Shown here: positions 46,267-57,430 of the stretch, in pieces
Layout: every line of letters begins with the position of its first letter
How positions within the stretch are numbered: position 1 is the first letter of the stretch
Assembly: GCA_007922195.1 (NCBI GenBank)
Contig: ML681996.1
Location: 18,343,218 to 18,407,217 of the forward strand
DNA from: Podocnemis expansa
Taxonomy: Eukaryota; Chordata; Testudines; Podocnemididae
Length of the DNA: 64,000 nt
Direction of reading: 5' to 3'
Notes under the pieces: model-generated
What the model saw: the letters and a program-made list of their open reading frames with translations, nothing else
Told to the model about the DNA's origin: nothing
The model's database searches: none
Translations under genes and position numbers: made by a program

Positions 46267-47518
46267 GAAAGGAATCTTTCTTATAGCAGCAACTAGTTCC
46301 AATCTAGTCCCAGATAAAACCCAACAGGGTAAAGGCATGTGACAGTCTTAATAATAAAAGATTTCTAAACTTTTCTAAACTTTCAGAAAGTTAATATTTA
46401 TTTTGGTATGTATTTTAAGCAAAGATTTGAACTGATTTCTGTAATAACCAGCTTGCCTGCCTCCTGTCTTTGCTAGTATATGTATGTACTCCCTGTTTCA
46501 AGCTTAAAGCATATTAAGTTTTTGAATATATGAGAAAAGCACACTTTTACTCTAAAAACCACTACTGTATTATCTAAAATGCACTCAGAAAATTAAAACA
46601 AATAAATATGGGAACATCTTAATTACAAGATTGGAAAATAAAATGAAAACTTTAATCTGAAGAATGTCCAGATCAATAATGCTCTCAAAAAGTCTAATTG
46701 CAGGGTTGACATTAAGTGTATAAATGGAAAAGGTCAATTTCCCATTGTCTGGGAAAAGACTCAACCTCTTATTCTTATTAAAAAATTATTTTGGAAGATG
46801 CTTGGTGCATGCTATAACATAACAGAAAGTCTTTGTCAGTGAAATACTACCTGAATAAATAATAATTCATAAAGAAAGTACACTTGGTCATTTTGACCAG
46901 CAATAACAAATTACATCATTATTTAAAAGCCTGCACCAGTTTACTTTAGACACAATCTGAGTTCATCTGAGTGTTATATGAATACAAAGCAGTGTCCTGT
47001 TTATTATTGTTGAAAAGCATTTTTAAACTGACAGTAAATGAACTGATCAGAGCTCCTAGGAGGGAGGATACATCAAGATTATGCTATTGTTATTTCAGTT
47101 TTAGTCCCTATAGTTATTAAACCTCAGTGAAAGTTTTGAGTCACTTATCTGTCAGGTATTTAGAGCCCATGGCACAGTTATATTTCCCTAGTTAGAAAAA
47201 TTCGTCTCAGGCCTAACCAAAAACTGTCATATATTTTATTCCTTACAAAACATACTTGGATGTATTAGGTGATTGATGAAAAATGCAGTGAGAATTCTTT
47301 AGAACATCATTTGTGTTTGAACTAGCTATGCTAAGATAATAGATAGCACATTAACGTACATCAAACAAGCTTCTTAGATATACTTTTAATTTTATTTTAG
47401 TGACAATAAAAAAGTGTTGACCAAAGGAAGCTGAAATACCAGGTTGTCTCATGGCTAGGCTAGAGAAGTAGAAAAACCCAGTGCATTACTCACTATTGGG
47501 CTGGTGATTCCTCCTGGT
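46267..47518. other. Stretch without a recognised gene
   Basis: AT-rich, no coding signal or element ends recognised. Confidence 0.5.
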
Positions 47519-49144
47519 TAGGGTTACCAGACATCCAGCAAAAGGATGATACATCCACCTTTTTGCCCTGATGTTCTCCATCCTCCAGGCATTTGAGAAA
47601 AAGTGGCATTTGTCCAGCTTTTTGCTGCTTGGATCTTAGCCACAGTGACAGCAATCTCAGCCGCAAAGCTGAGCAGAGTTGAACAGGATCTCAGCCCTGA
47701 GAACCTTCCCTCACTTCAGGGCAGCCATTGGTCTGCACAGCAGAGACAAACAGAGCTGGAGGTGGGGCTCTTAATATGGCAATAGAGAGGACTGGTCTTA
47801 AAAGGGCAACACCAGCCTACCTGTCCTCCTTTCCCCTCCTCCCCCGTAGCTCTACACACATGGCTGGCTGCTTCTGGGCCATGTGTGCTCCTTGCTGGGC
47901 TGCACAGTGGGTCCACATTGGCCCTGTAGTTGGGCTAATGCCAGCATGTTAGAGGGCTGGGACCTCTTAAAGATTCCTTGGAATTCAAGTTGAAAGTATC
48001 TGCTCTCTTTTATGCTAAATAGCTGTACCCTGACCCGAAGGCTTGAAACTAGAAGGTATGTAGGGGGAGTTGTAGGGGGGTATTTGTGGTGCTCACTAAA
48101 TTGGTATAACACTGTTATTAGTTGAGAAATAGGGGAGGTGTTGGGAAATTCAGGGGTGAGGGGGCTGTAAGGGGGTTGTTAGGGAAATCCCTGACCCTGA
48201 CTTCCTGGGGTGGGGAGATGTCAATGTGGCTGTGCAAAATTTAGTTGCTTCAAGACTAGAGATATCCCAGCTGGCTGAAGGGGCTGCCTAAGAACTTTAG
48301 AAACAGCCTGTGAATGAAGATGGGCAGGGAGATACCTGAGAGTACGTATTCTTCTCAAACTGTACCCCACTGCCTCACTGCTCTTGGTCCTGATTTCCCC
48401 TTCAGGCTTCCTTTTTCCTCTTTGATTTCCTTGTCCTTAAAGCGCTATGCAACTTTGCTCACAAACAAGAGGAAAAAATGGCCTGTTAAGAGCATGTTTA
48501 ACTGTCAATGATGATAACTGTAAACTGGGTTTGTTGTGACTGTGGAGGGTCGACTCGCTAGTAACGGGAAGTTGTTATCTCAGAAAGAGAAAGGCAAGAG
48601 CAGGCTTCCTTTTCATTTTGTGATTGCCTGCTTCCTGTAGCCAGGACTTTGAGAAAGACGCCACACAGTGACAGGACTCACGTCTGTTTTGCTGAACTAA
48701 ACTAACAGTGTGATCCCTCTGGAACTCATACCACTAGGATTTCACCTCCATCTCTGTTTCTCCCAGCTCCTGTTGGAGAGATGGGTAAACCAGCCATCCT
48801 GCCTTGGGCTGCACTATTCATCCTGGTTTGCTCCATGATGATACTAGCCATCAAACTGATCTCGACTCATATCTCTTAGTTAGGAAATGCACACCTGCTA
48901 CTGGGCCTTGGGGACAGGCTTTTTTTGGGGGGGGCAGCATTTTGGGTGGTGGTGTGGGGGAAGCATTTGGGGGGCAGTAGTTGGGGTGGTGGTGAGGCAG
49001 GAGTGGAGGGGCAGTACCTGGGGTGGGTGAAAGGGGCCCAGACATGATAGGGCCCAAGGGCCCTGGATGTGTATATGTCCTCCAGTGTCCTCCTTTTTGT
49101 ATTTCCTTGTCCTGCCTTCCATGCTTTGGTATCTGGTAACCCTA
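47519..49144. mobile_element. hAT-type element, possibly composite
   Basis: Left end TAGGGTTACCAGACATCC and right end GGTATCTGGTAACCCTA (reversed TAGGGTTACCAGATACC) match the small hAT element at 56769-57049. The flanking 8-mers do not match, so the 1.6 kb between may be one element with decayed flanks or two elements. It encloses a PLE tail fragment at 48664-48727. No transposase recognised. Confidence 0.6.
48664..48727 (+). mobile_element. PLE tail fragment inside a hAT element
   Basis: Contains 'cacagtgacaggactc' and 'ttgctgaactaaactaaca' then 'gtgatccctctggaact', equivalent to the final ~65 bases of the PLE. Diverged but in the right order. Confidence 0.65.
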
Positions 49145-50981
49145 TCCCAGTCACTCTGGCTATTAGCTCATGAAGCCGATGACTCTAGTTGCAGTTTGTA
49201 CGCTGTCACTCTGACTATGCTCTGCAGTCCTTCTTATTCCAGGACCCTTAGCAACAAATTTGTTTCTTAGCACTCCAGCTAGGTCGCTCAACATTCTCCC
49301 TTCAGGGATATAGCAAAATCTTTCCTTCGGTAGTTCTAGGCAATCTTCCCATTCACTGCTTCAGGTGCCACTCCTTCAGTGATTAGTAAGGGAATTCAGG
49401 CCCAACCTCTGTTTCATGTTCCAGTCCACTGACTTGGAACCAAGAATTTCTGGGCTTTACTCTCATATCCCTAGACTGCTTCCTAACACCCATGGCGCCT
49501 TCTCCCCACCACCCCCAAGAATACCAGCTCCAAACCCTCATCTCAGAGAGCGACTGACCTTTTCCAGCCGCAGCCCTTTGACTGTAGCCAACTTCCTGAC
49601 TTTGTAGTCCCTGATTCTTCCTGGACTGTGAACCTCTTTCTAATTAGCTACATCCGGCCAAAAGCATCTCTGTTTACAGCCTAATAGGTTGATTGTCACC
49701 ACCTTACCTAATTCTGCTCTTAAAGGCCAAGTGTAGGAATTTCACCCTTATCTCCCAGTTTGTGAAACCACAGTACCAGAGTTATAATGACAGTTATCAT
49801 ATAAAAAATAGAAGTTTACTGAAAAGTATACTACTACTTCTTGTTGGATGTGAAGCTTGCCAACTCAATCTCCAGCGTCTTTATCAGCACAAAGCAGAGC
49901 CTTCATAGCACCATTAAATCTAGTTTGTGGGCAATTGTCAGTGATGTGTGGCATTGTCTGTCTTCAGCCACAACCACATGTGGGCCTCTCACTGGCCCCA
50001 GGTTTAAAGGCCAGCTGCATATTGGCCTTAGCCCATTTGAAATCAGTTCAGAATGACCCATGAACAGTGTAGCAAATCAAAGCCAAGTATACAAATGACT
50101 GGGTCAGTAATGAGAATCTGGTTTCCGAACTCACCTGCAGACCATTGAGCTCTCACAGACAGCACTATTAACAACAGAGCAATTTGCATTCCTTGTAAAC
50201 TAGTTTATCTAAATGATCTGAATCAGTAGCTAAGAGTACGCAAGTAATATACAATACCATGGTAATATAAATATGCTATATTGTAAAACATCTATACCAA
50301 GCAGTATAACAAAGCTGAAATGTAGTCTTTTCAGAACTAGATAGGCAGACATAGTAGGAAAACAGATGTATCTAGCCATCCCTTAAAAGCAAATGTATTC
50401 ATTTGTTTATTGCTGTAACCACGCATGTCACTGGAAAAAAAAATCATGTAACCAAAATAAGAAAATAGTTAATAATGAGTAAGTGAAGTATATTATACTT
50501 AGAATGTTTTATATTCATACTCAGTTATGTATCTTTAAAATGATAAAATAGTTTGGCAGTGCAACTTCTGCAATTCTGTTTTGTGTACTGCAGAAAAGTG
50601 ACAGAACTTATTGCTTTGTAAAATATGGATACAGCCAGATAAAAGTAATTCAGTTAGGTTCAAAGTGTTATTTAGTATGAAATCTAATATTAATAGTATG
50701 CAATACCAAAATGCTCTCTCACACACATGTGTGTGCATACATGTGTGTTTCTGTAAATCTAAAAACTCTGCCCAAGATAGTTTTTCTTATGCTAAGCTTT
50801 ATGGAAGAGCAGATCTATCTAAATTGTGCTGATTCCTATAATGTTATGGTACAAACAAGATAGCTCTTGTAATCTCCATCCTCAGGATGTGAAACTCTTC
50901 TTTGTTTATGTAAAACCTGTTAAGAAGTAAGATGGTGGGGTTTGTAAAACATCAAAAAAATATTATGGGGTATATATAAGT
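49145..50981. other. Stretch without a recognised gene
   Basis: Mixed composition with short frames only. No element ends or exon-like blocks recognised. Confidence 0.45.
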
Positions 50982-51224
50982 TCAAAAGGAGTAGCATGTT
51001 AGTCCAGTTCAACAAAAAAACAAAAATAAAAAAACAAGGAGTCCTCTGGCACAAATTTATTTACTGCATAAGCTTTCATGGGAGAAAATCCCACTTCATC
51101 AGATGCTTGAAAATGGAGAACTGACAGAATGGGAGAAAAAAAAATACGGGGGAATGCAAGTCATAGGATCAGGTCGAATTATCACAGCAAATCAAAGCAG
51201 TTGTTAGGATTCAAACAAGGAATA
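50982..51224 (-). mobile_element. PLE 3' fragment, antisense
   Basis: Starts with the reversed tail (TTCAAAAGGAGTAGCATG), includes the reversed hairpin and 'cttcatcagatgc' (keeping CTGATGA on the minus strand), and ends in the 3' UTR near 'gattcaaac'. Non-coding only. It lacks a fold-back half. Confidence 0.85.
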
Positions 51225-51795
51225 CATTTGAACAAATCTCTTGATACAGGGACTGCTTTGGCTTCAAAAAATGTCCAAGAAGTGAGATAAATGATATGGG
51301 GTAGGTTTTAGATAATACTGTACATAGAAACTGAATTTTTTAATCTGTGGCAAAAAATATTAGTATATATGGAAAAGAAAGGAAGCTCAAACTTTGAGGC
51401 AGTCTGGTAGCTGCACTTCTGTTCTCCAAATCAGTTAGTGACCTATTGAATCTCCCTTTCTATATTATGCTATTTTAATCTTTGACTGATATTTTTACTA
51501 ATAAATTGAAACTGAGTTATTTGAGATCACACGTTATTAACTGATATTAAACTGAACCTGTAACAAAGTTATTTTTGAAGATGAATCATTGTTTAGATGT
51601 TGTAGCTAGAATACATTACAATTAATCTGGACCCTGTTTGAAGACTCAAGTCTCCTCTCCCCTTCTATTTTCCCCCATATCAGAAAACCCCCACAAAAAA
51701 GCAGTCACCACTAAGTACTTCTACAGAGGGACCTTCATTGCCTTCTCTACAGTGATCTGAATAATTAGTTCTTTCCAGTTTATTTGCCTTGCCTC
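51225..51795. other. Stretch without a recognised gene
   Basis: AT-rich, nothing recognised. Confidence 0.45.
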
Positions 51796-51922
51796 CAAAT
51801 CAAATCAAATCATAGGGCTGGAAGGGACCTCGTGAGATCATCGAGTCCAACCCCCTGGGAATTGAACCCAGGACCTTCTGCATGTTAAGCAGAGGTGTTA
51901 GCCACTACACTATTCCTCATGT
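51796..51922 (-). mobile_element. SINE with tRNA-Val-like head and CR1-like tail
   Basis: On the minus strand: a head with 'tagtgtagtggctaacac' (box A region), anticodon-arm 'ctgcttaacatgcag' (AAC) and 'gggttcaattccc' (box B) resembles tRNA-Val. It is followed directly by 'ttggactcgatgatctcac', 'aggtcccttccagccctatga', the CR1 3' end, and a short (ATTTG)n tail. This is a SINE that could be copied by CR1 machinery. No duplication found. Confidence 0.82.
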
Positions 51923-52199
51923 GGCCACATTCTCTAACTGTCAGATTCTTTTAACCTTTCCTGCCCCATGGTCATACATAGCTTAGATCTTGATTAATCT
52001 TAGTTTGAGTAAGTAATTTTTCCTTAACAGTCATGGCTACAGGGAGATAGCAAAAAAAGAATGCTTTTTCTGTTTTAAAAAAACTTGCATCAAAGACATT
52101 TTATGAATGTTGCTAAGGAGATCAATGGGAACTTAAATTCATAACTGTGCTAGACACTAAACACCATGGTCTTCATCAAAATTCTTGGATTTTTGGCTT
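51923..52199. other. Short stretch without a recognised gene
   Basis: AT-rich sequence before the diverged PLE; the true 5' limit of that PLE may lie here. Confidence 0.4.
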
Positions 52200-52204
52200 A
52201 TTAT

Positions 52205-53210
52205 AACAATCTGCAACCAAGCATTATATAAACCACTTCCCTCTGACACCAGTGAGGAATACCAAAAGGAACACCACCACCTGCTCAAGAAAACCCCCAA
52301 AGCAGCACAAGAACAAATCAAGAGAGACACACCCCCAGAACCCCAACCAGGGACGTTCTCTCTCTTACCAAAAATCCATAAAAAAGTAAACCGTAGACAT
52401 CCCATCATCTCCGGCATTGGCACTCTTAAAGCGGGATTATCTAGCTATGTGGACTCTCTCTTCAGGCCCTATGCTATCAACAGTCCTAGTTATCTTTGAG
52501 ACACCACAGACTTCCTGAGAATATTCCAATCCATTGGTTTTCTTCCAGAAATGTAGAAGCTCTTTACACAAACATCACACATAAAACAGATTACAAGACA
52601 TAAGGAGATCTATCCCAAATGATGTCACGTATACCTTGTGACTGAAGTTTGTGACTGTTTTCACTCACAACCATTACAGATTTGAAGATAATTTATACCT
52701 TCAAGTCAGTGGCACTGCTATGGGTATAGGCATGGCCCCACAATATGCCAATATTTATATGGCTGACTTAAACCACTTCCCCCAGTTTTGTCTCCAAGTA
52801 CCACTCCTCTTCCTATGCTACACTGATGACATCTTCACCATCTGTACTCACAGAGAGGATGCCATTGAAATTTTCCACAGGGATTTCAACAATACAAATA
52901 ATGTACACTATAGTGACGGACACTACATGATGGACACTATGATACAAATCAGGCATGGTCATATTAACACCATACTATACAGAAAACCAGCTGACCACAA
53001 CATATACCTTCATGCCTCCAGCTTCCACTCTGGATACATTACATGATCCATCACCTGCAAGCAAGCCCAAAGATATAATCACATTTGCTCTGATCCCTCA
53101 GACAGTGAAAAACACCCACAGAATATCCACCAAACATTCTTAAAATTACAGTACCCACCTGGAGAAGTGAAGAAACAGATTGAGAGAGTCAGGTGATTAC
53201 CCAGAAGTCA
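52205..53210 (+). pseudogene. PLE reverse transcriptase (broken)
   Basis: Shows SLLPKIHKKVN, HPIISGIGTLKAGLSSYVD, then GTAMGIGMAPQYANIYM (motif B) and LCYTDDIFTI (motif C, YTDD at 52819-52830). A 22-bp deletion at about 52548, compared with 18413-18434, removes the start of the catalytic Asp codon of motif A and shifts the frame. Further stops at 52498 and 53044. Confidence 0.9.
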
Positions 53211-53231
53211 CCAACTACAGGACAGAGCCAA

Positions 53232-53258
53232 CAAACAAACAAACAAACAAAAAAACAG
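53232..53258. repeat. (AAAC)n within PLE coding sequence
   Basis: Six units or so where the 17-20 kb PLE reads 'agacccaagaaagaatgcaa' (19128-19147). Flanks on both sides align, so the microsatellite expanded or inserted in place. Confidence 0.85.
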
Positions 53259-53559
53259 AACACCACTGGCCATCACCTATAATACCCAGCTAAAATTTCT
53301 CCAATGCATCATTAAGGATCTACAGCCTATCTCATAATATGATCTCTCACTCTCTCAAGCCTTGGGCGTCAAGCCAATCTTTGCCTACAGACAGCCTCCC
53401 AACCTGAAGTAAATGCTCACAAGCAACGAGACACCACACAAGGACACTAACCCAGGAACCTATCTCCACAACAAACCCCATTGCTAACTCTGCCCATACA
53501 TCAAATCCAGTGACACCATCAGTGGTTCTAACCACATCATCAGAAGCTCATTCACCTGC

Positions 53560-53940
53560 ATATCCACTAATGTGGTACATGCCATCATGTGCCAGCAATG
53601 CCCCTCTGTCTTGTATATTGGCCAAACTGGACTGCCCTATGTGAAATAAATAAATAAATAAATAAATAAATGGACACAGATCAGATATAAAGAACTGTAA
53701 CATGGTTAGTAGAAGAGCACTTCAATCTTCCTGGATACTCTATACCAGATGTTAAAATTGCCATACTTCAACAAAAGAACTTCAAAAACAGAATTCAGTG
53801 TGACACCGCAACACTAGAATTCATATCCAAACTTGACACAATCAGACTGGATCTGAAAAAGGACTCAGAATGGTTATCTCATTACAAAAAAGTAATTGTT
53901 CTTGTTCACACACTCTCACCTTCTAACCAACTGATGTGAA
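53560..53940 (+). pseudogene. PLE GIY-YIG endonuclease (broken)
   Basis: NVVHAIMCQQCPSVLYIGQTG preserves the spaced Y/H...YIGQTG core, here with His in place of the first Tyr. The frame ends at the AAAT repeat (53644). Later, broken frames keep an 'EEHFNLPG'-like stretch. Confidence 0.85.
53644..53671. repeat. (AAAT)n within PLE coding sequence
   Basis: Seven AAAT units located exactly where the 58-kb PLE copy reads 'gcaaatgaataaatggacac' (58191-58210). The ancestral sequence already held AAATGAATAAAT, a plausible seed for slippage. Confidence 0.92.
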
Positions 53941-54284
53941 TGAGTCTTTCTACCCTAACTGAATCGACTTTGTTAGTACTTGCCCTCCTCATTATGTTTT
54001 TTTTCTCCCTTGCATGTATATATATATAGCTTCCAACTGTAGTTTCCGTTTCATGCATCTGAAAAAATGGGTTGCAGCCCAAGAAAGCTTATGCCTGAAG
54101 AAATTTGTTACTCTTTAACGTGCCACAGGACTTGCACTGTTTTTTCATAGTTACTAATGGTTCCAAGATTGCTTCAGGTAGCTCCTTAAGGATTTTTATC
54201 TAAATAATTTTTAATCTGTTCCCCTCACTCCCCTTTTCTGGCTGATATTATATCCCTTGTTGTTAATATTAATTGTGTTAAGCA

Positions 54285-55625
54285 CAGGGTGACTATTTTT
54301 CCAAATGATGAATATGGGATACATTGAAACTAATCATAGCTCACTGTTACCAATCAAAAATACATAGCGGGTAGCTATAGCAAGGATAATATTAACATCA
54401 GATTAATTTAATTCTTCCCTCACAGCACCTCATGGCAGGCAGCACTTCACAGCACCTGGCACATTCTCCCTCCCTGCTCTAGCATGTCTTGGTGCCCAGT
54501 TCTCTGGCCCAGCTCCCCTCTCCCACTGGCACCTTGTGTCCATGGCTTCCTAGTCCGGTTCCCCATTCTTGAGCACTTTGTGTATGTGGCTCCCTCACCC
54601 GACTTCTCCCCAGCACCTCAGGCCCTATTCCTACTTCCTCTCTTAATAAACATTTTTTTCCCTTATAGGCAAATCCTACAACTCATTAGGCAAGTTGATC
54701 AGAAAAGTCTCTGAACTAGCCGGCTGGGCACTTTAAAAATGACTTACAAAAAAAGGTAACACTTAACACTTTACCTGTTTTGCAAATCCTTTTAAAGTGC
54801 TCACCCAGCCAGGTCAAGTGTGATTTTCTCCCACAAAAGCTCATATAATAAATACATTTCTTAGTCTTTAAGTTTCAGAGGTTTCCTTGTTTGTTTTACT
54901 GATCAGCTTTAAAACATCCTGCAGACTTTCTTTTTTAACACGGGCAAAAATATTTAGTAGAATGAAAAATAAAAAAGCCTCTTAATGACTTCTTTTTCCT
55001 CTTCCCATGGTATTTACAACACCAGGTTTAGGGATAGGAGCTAGAGACCACTGGAGCTGGGAATCTGCTGCCTTGGGGACTGCTTTGCTTTCTCCTCTCC
55101 CACTCCCAAGTCCTTCTCTGACTGAGTCCCCGTGTCCATCAGCTTGTCCTTGCAGCAGTCTCTCTCCACCCTACCTATTGCCAATGTCCTGATCAGTGCC
55201 AACAGACAAAGCAGGAGCCTGTCTCCACAGCTAGAAGAGGAGAGGCAGCAGCAGACAGTTCACAGACAGGCAGGAGCTGAGGAAGGCAAAGCTGCCACTC
55301 TTCCTTACTCAGAGCTGTCGCTGATGTGGGGCTTACAGGGGTTGAGCCCCAAGTCCTAGCACCCAAGCCCCAAGTCCGCTACTGGGCTGGCCATGGTGGC
55401 AACTGCAATGGTAGTACCCAAGCACTGAATGTCAGAGCGCTGAGCCCCAGATCTTCTTCTGGGATAGCAGTGCTCCAGTCCTTGCTGATGTGAAGCAGTC
55501 TGCTGCTGAAACACAGGAAAATAAGACTTTTTCTTAAAGAAAAAAAAAAGGTGGGACAGGTGGGAAAGGGCTGAAATATGGGACTATCCCTTTAAAAATG
55601 GGACATATGGCCCCCCTACTCCCTA
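54285..55625. mobile_element. hAT-type element carrying a PLE fragment
   Basis: A 1,341-bp insertion with a perfect 8-bp duplication GTTAAGCA (54277-54284, 55626-55633). Left end CAGGGTGACTATTTTTCC; the right end (...GGGACATATGGCCCCCCTAC) is the reversed counterpart with a few extra bases. It encloses a PLE terminus at 54815-54905 and GC-rich filler (54440-55450). No transposase recognised, so it is non-autonomous. Confidence 0.85.
54815..54905 (+). mobile_element. PLE tail inside the hAT element
   Basis: 'gtgattttctcccacaaaag' then 'ctcatataataaatac' and 'cagaggtttccttgtttg' match the PLE hairpin 3' strand and tail. It starts in the middle of the hairpin. No clear duplication. Confidence 0.75.
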
Positions 55626-55633
55626 GTTAAGCA

Positions 55634-56593
55634 TCTGGTCACAACTGACCTTTTGAGCGAAGACTGATGCAAAATAGGCATTAAATATCTCAGTCTGTTG
55701 GTGCCGTTCTATTGGAGCTTTTCTTCCCTGCTAAATAGTGGGCCTATACTGGTCCTTATCTTACATACATAATAAACCTTAACGTATATTTTATAATACA
55801 GAAATAGAAAAAACAAAAGTCAAAACATACTTAAATGAACATTAACATAGGAACCCTAACTTCTACAGGCCGTGACTAATTTTTTTCCCATAGAATATAA
55901 TTATATATTCCAATATTTCAGTTTAATTATAAAAGGAAAAAAAAAGGCAAGGGAAAAAAAAAACACTGGAAAATTTGCTTAGTGTAGTTCTGGAAGATAT
56001 ACTTCTTCCGAATTTTTATTTAGATTTGTGAGCCCTTTGGACCAGTGACCAGGAGCACTGCTTGCCCAAAAAAGGGTCAGGGTCTGGGCTCCACCACCTG
56101 CCCTGACTCAGGGTCTGATCTGTCTCTGGGAGACCATTCTGACTCCAAGGTCTGATCCAGCCCCTGCCACTGCTGGCAAGCAGTAGGCAGCCCGGAGCTG
56201 GCTCTGGCGCTTGCTGCTGCATTGCCAGCCAAGTGCGGAGGGCAGCCCCAGCCCAGATTCAGCTCCTGCTGCTGCTGGCCAGGAGGAGGTGGCTGAAACT
56301 GGATCTAGGGCAGGGCCAGAGCAATTCAGGCCAGTGCCCTGCAGGCGCAGCACCAGTGATGCCCATGCCAAGGACTCTCTTTTTTCTCTGTGTTTGAAAA
56401 GCATACAAGAGCCCTGACGTATGACTGTGCCCCAGACAATATCCACCTTCCTCTCCGCAACAGGCACTATTTCCTTTGTAAACTCAGCAGACTCTGAGTG
56501 CTCTGTCACCAAGTCACATGCCTAGAATCTGTTTTTAGGACATACATTGTAATACTGCTGAAAAGTTAAATTAATCATCATCTAATGAATGCA
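55634..56593. other. Stretch without a recognised gene; GC-rich island
   Basis: 56030-56360 is GC-rich with 'ctgctgctggcc'-type repeats and an antisense frame of 134 codons. It resembles the filler of the GC-rich transposons in this window but has no ends I can define. Confidence 0.4.
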
Positions 56594-56605
56594 TGCTCAA
56601 TGAAG

Positions 56606-56647
56606 AAAATAAATCTGTTAGTCTTAAAGTGCCACACAACTCCTTGT
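56606..56647 (+). mobile_element. 42-bp PLE micro-insertion
   Basis: Just 42 bp of PLE tail (AAAATAAATCTGTTAGTC...TCCTTGT) flanked by a perfect 12-bp duplication TGCTCAATGAAG (56594-56605, 56648-56659). The sequence corresponds to the region downstream of the hairpin. It shows that even a very small cDNA can be inserted by the normal process. Confidence 0.92.
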
Positions 56648-56768
56648 TGCTCAATGAAGGCCTTCAAGGAGAGCAGTAGGATCAAAAGGCTAATGAAATA
56701 GAAAGATTTAAGGAAGAGAGGTTCCCACTGTCTGCACCTTCTGTAGCAATGAATGTGCTTTGTCTGCC

Positions 56769-57049
56769 TAGGGTTACCAGATACCAAAGCATGGAAAGGA
56801 GGACAGGGCAATAGGAAAAGGAGAACACATGGAGAAAATGTAGTATGAATGTAATATTCTGCTGGTTTTAGGGGGCCCTGGAATGCTTACCCCCCAAAAT
56901 GAGGTATTCTCTGACCTTCCAGCGTACTTTAACCCCTGTACGTCAAAAGCTAGACAAAATCATGTATTTTTTAAAATGCCTGCTGGATGGAGGACGTGAA
57001 GGTAAAAAGGAGGACATGTCGTCCTTTTGCCTGACATATAGTAACCTTA
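56769..57049. mobile_element. hAT-type MITE
   Basis: A 281-bp element, ends TAGGGTTACCAGATACC and, reversed, TAAGGTTACTATATGTC, with a perfect 8-bp duplication TGTCTGCC (56761-56768, 57050-57057). It defines the terminal repeat used for the call at 47519-49144. Confidence 0.93.
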
Positions 57050-57284
57050 TGTCTGCCTTAAAGCAAACAACTCAAAAAAACTAAAATCTGTAGTATGTTT
57101 ATTCAGGGAATGTTCTTTTCAATGGCTAGAAAAATAGTCCATAACATTGACTTTTTGTTCTGGTGTGCAGAAGAAATGATATGGTTGTGGTTATGGCATA
57201 AACTACGATTCAAGAGGTTATGGGCAAATCTATGTCTCCATATTTCAGTTCTCAGTCTCTAGAAATAAAAAGGTATTAATTCTT

Positions 57285-57430
57285 CCCTCATCCATCTTGT
57301 CTATTTAGATTGTAAGTTCCTTTGAGCAGGAATTGTCTATTGTATTTATACAGTGCCTGCCATAATGTAGTCCCAATATTAGTCTGGGGCTGCAGAAGCT
57401 CCCATAATATAAATAATATTAACAATGGTG
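57285..57430 (-). repeat. Old interspersed repeat, family A, reversed
   Basis: The reverse complement reads '...cagccccagacta', 'attatggcaggcactgta', 'tgctcaaaggaacttacaat', matching 1352-1484 and 44040-44220 in order. Confidence 0.65.

Larger units (their letters stand above)
52200..54150 (+). mobile_element. Diverged Penelope-like element, sense
   Basis: About 1.95 kb in sense orientation, from the RT N-terminal part to a terminal tail ending near 'cgtgccacaggacttgcac'. It differs clearly in sequence from the 17-20 kb copy and has a different hairpin (TGGGTTGCAGCCCA at 54068-54081), so it belongs to an older or different subfamily. It lacks an inverted arm. Two microsatellites have arisen inside the coding part. 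Confidence 0.9.

Noticed and set aside
47519..49144. A confident single hAT element
   Set aside because: Ends match the family but the flanking 8-mers do not, so I kept it only as possibly composite.
50964..51306. TATGGGGTA repeats as a PLE duplication around the 50982 copy
   Set aside because: Only 9 of 12 bases match and about 70 bp inside would not be PLE sequence.
51840..51915. A functional tRNA-Val gene
   Set aside because: The acceptor stem cannot be closed and the sequence runs straight into a CR1 tail; it is a SINE head.
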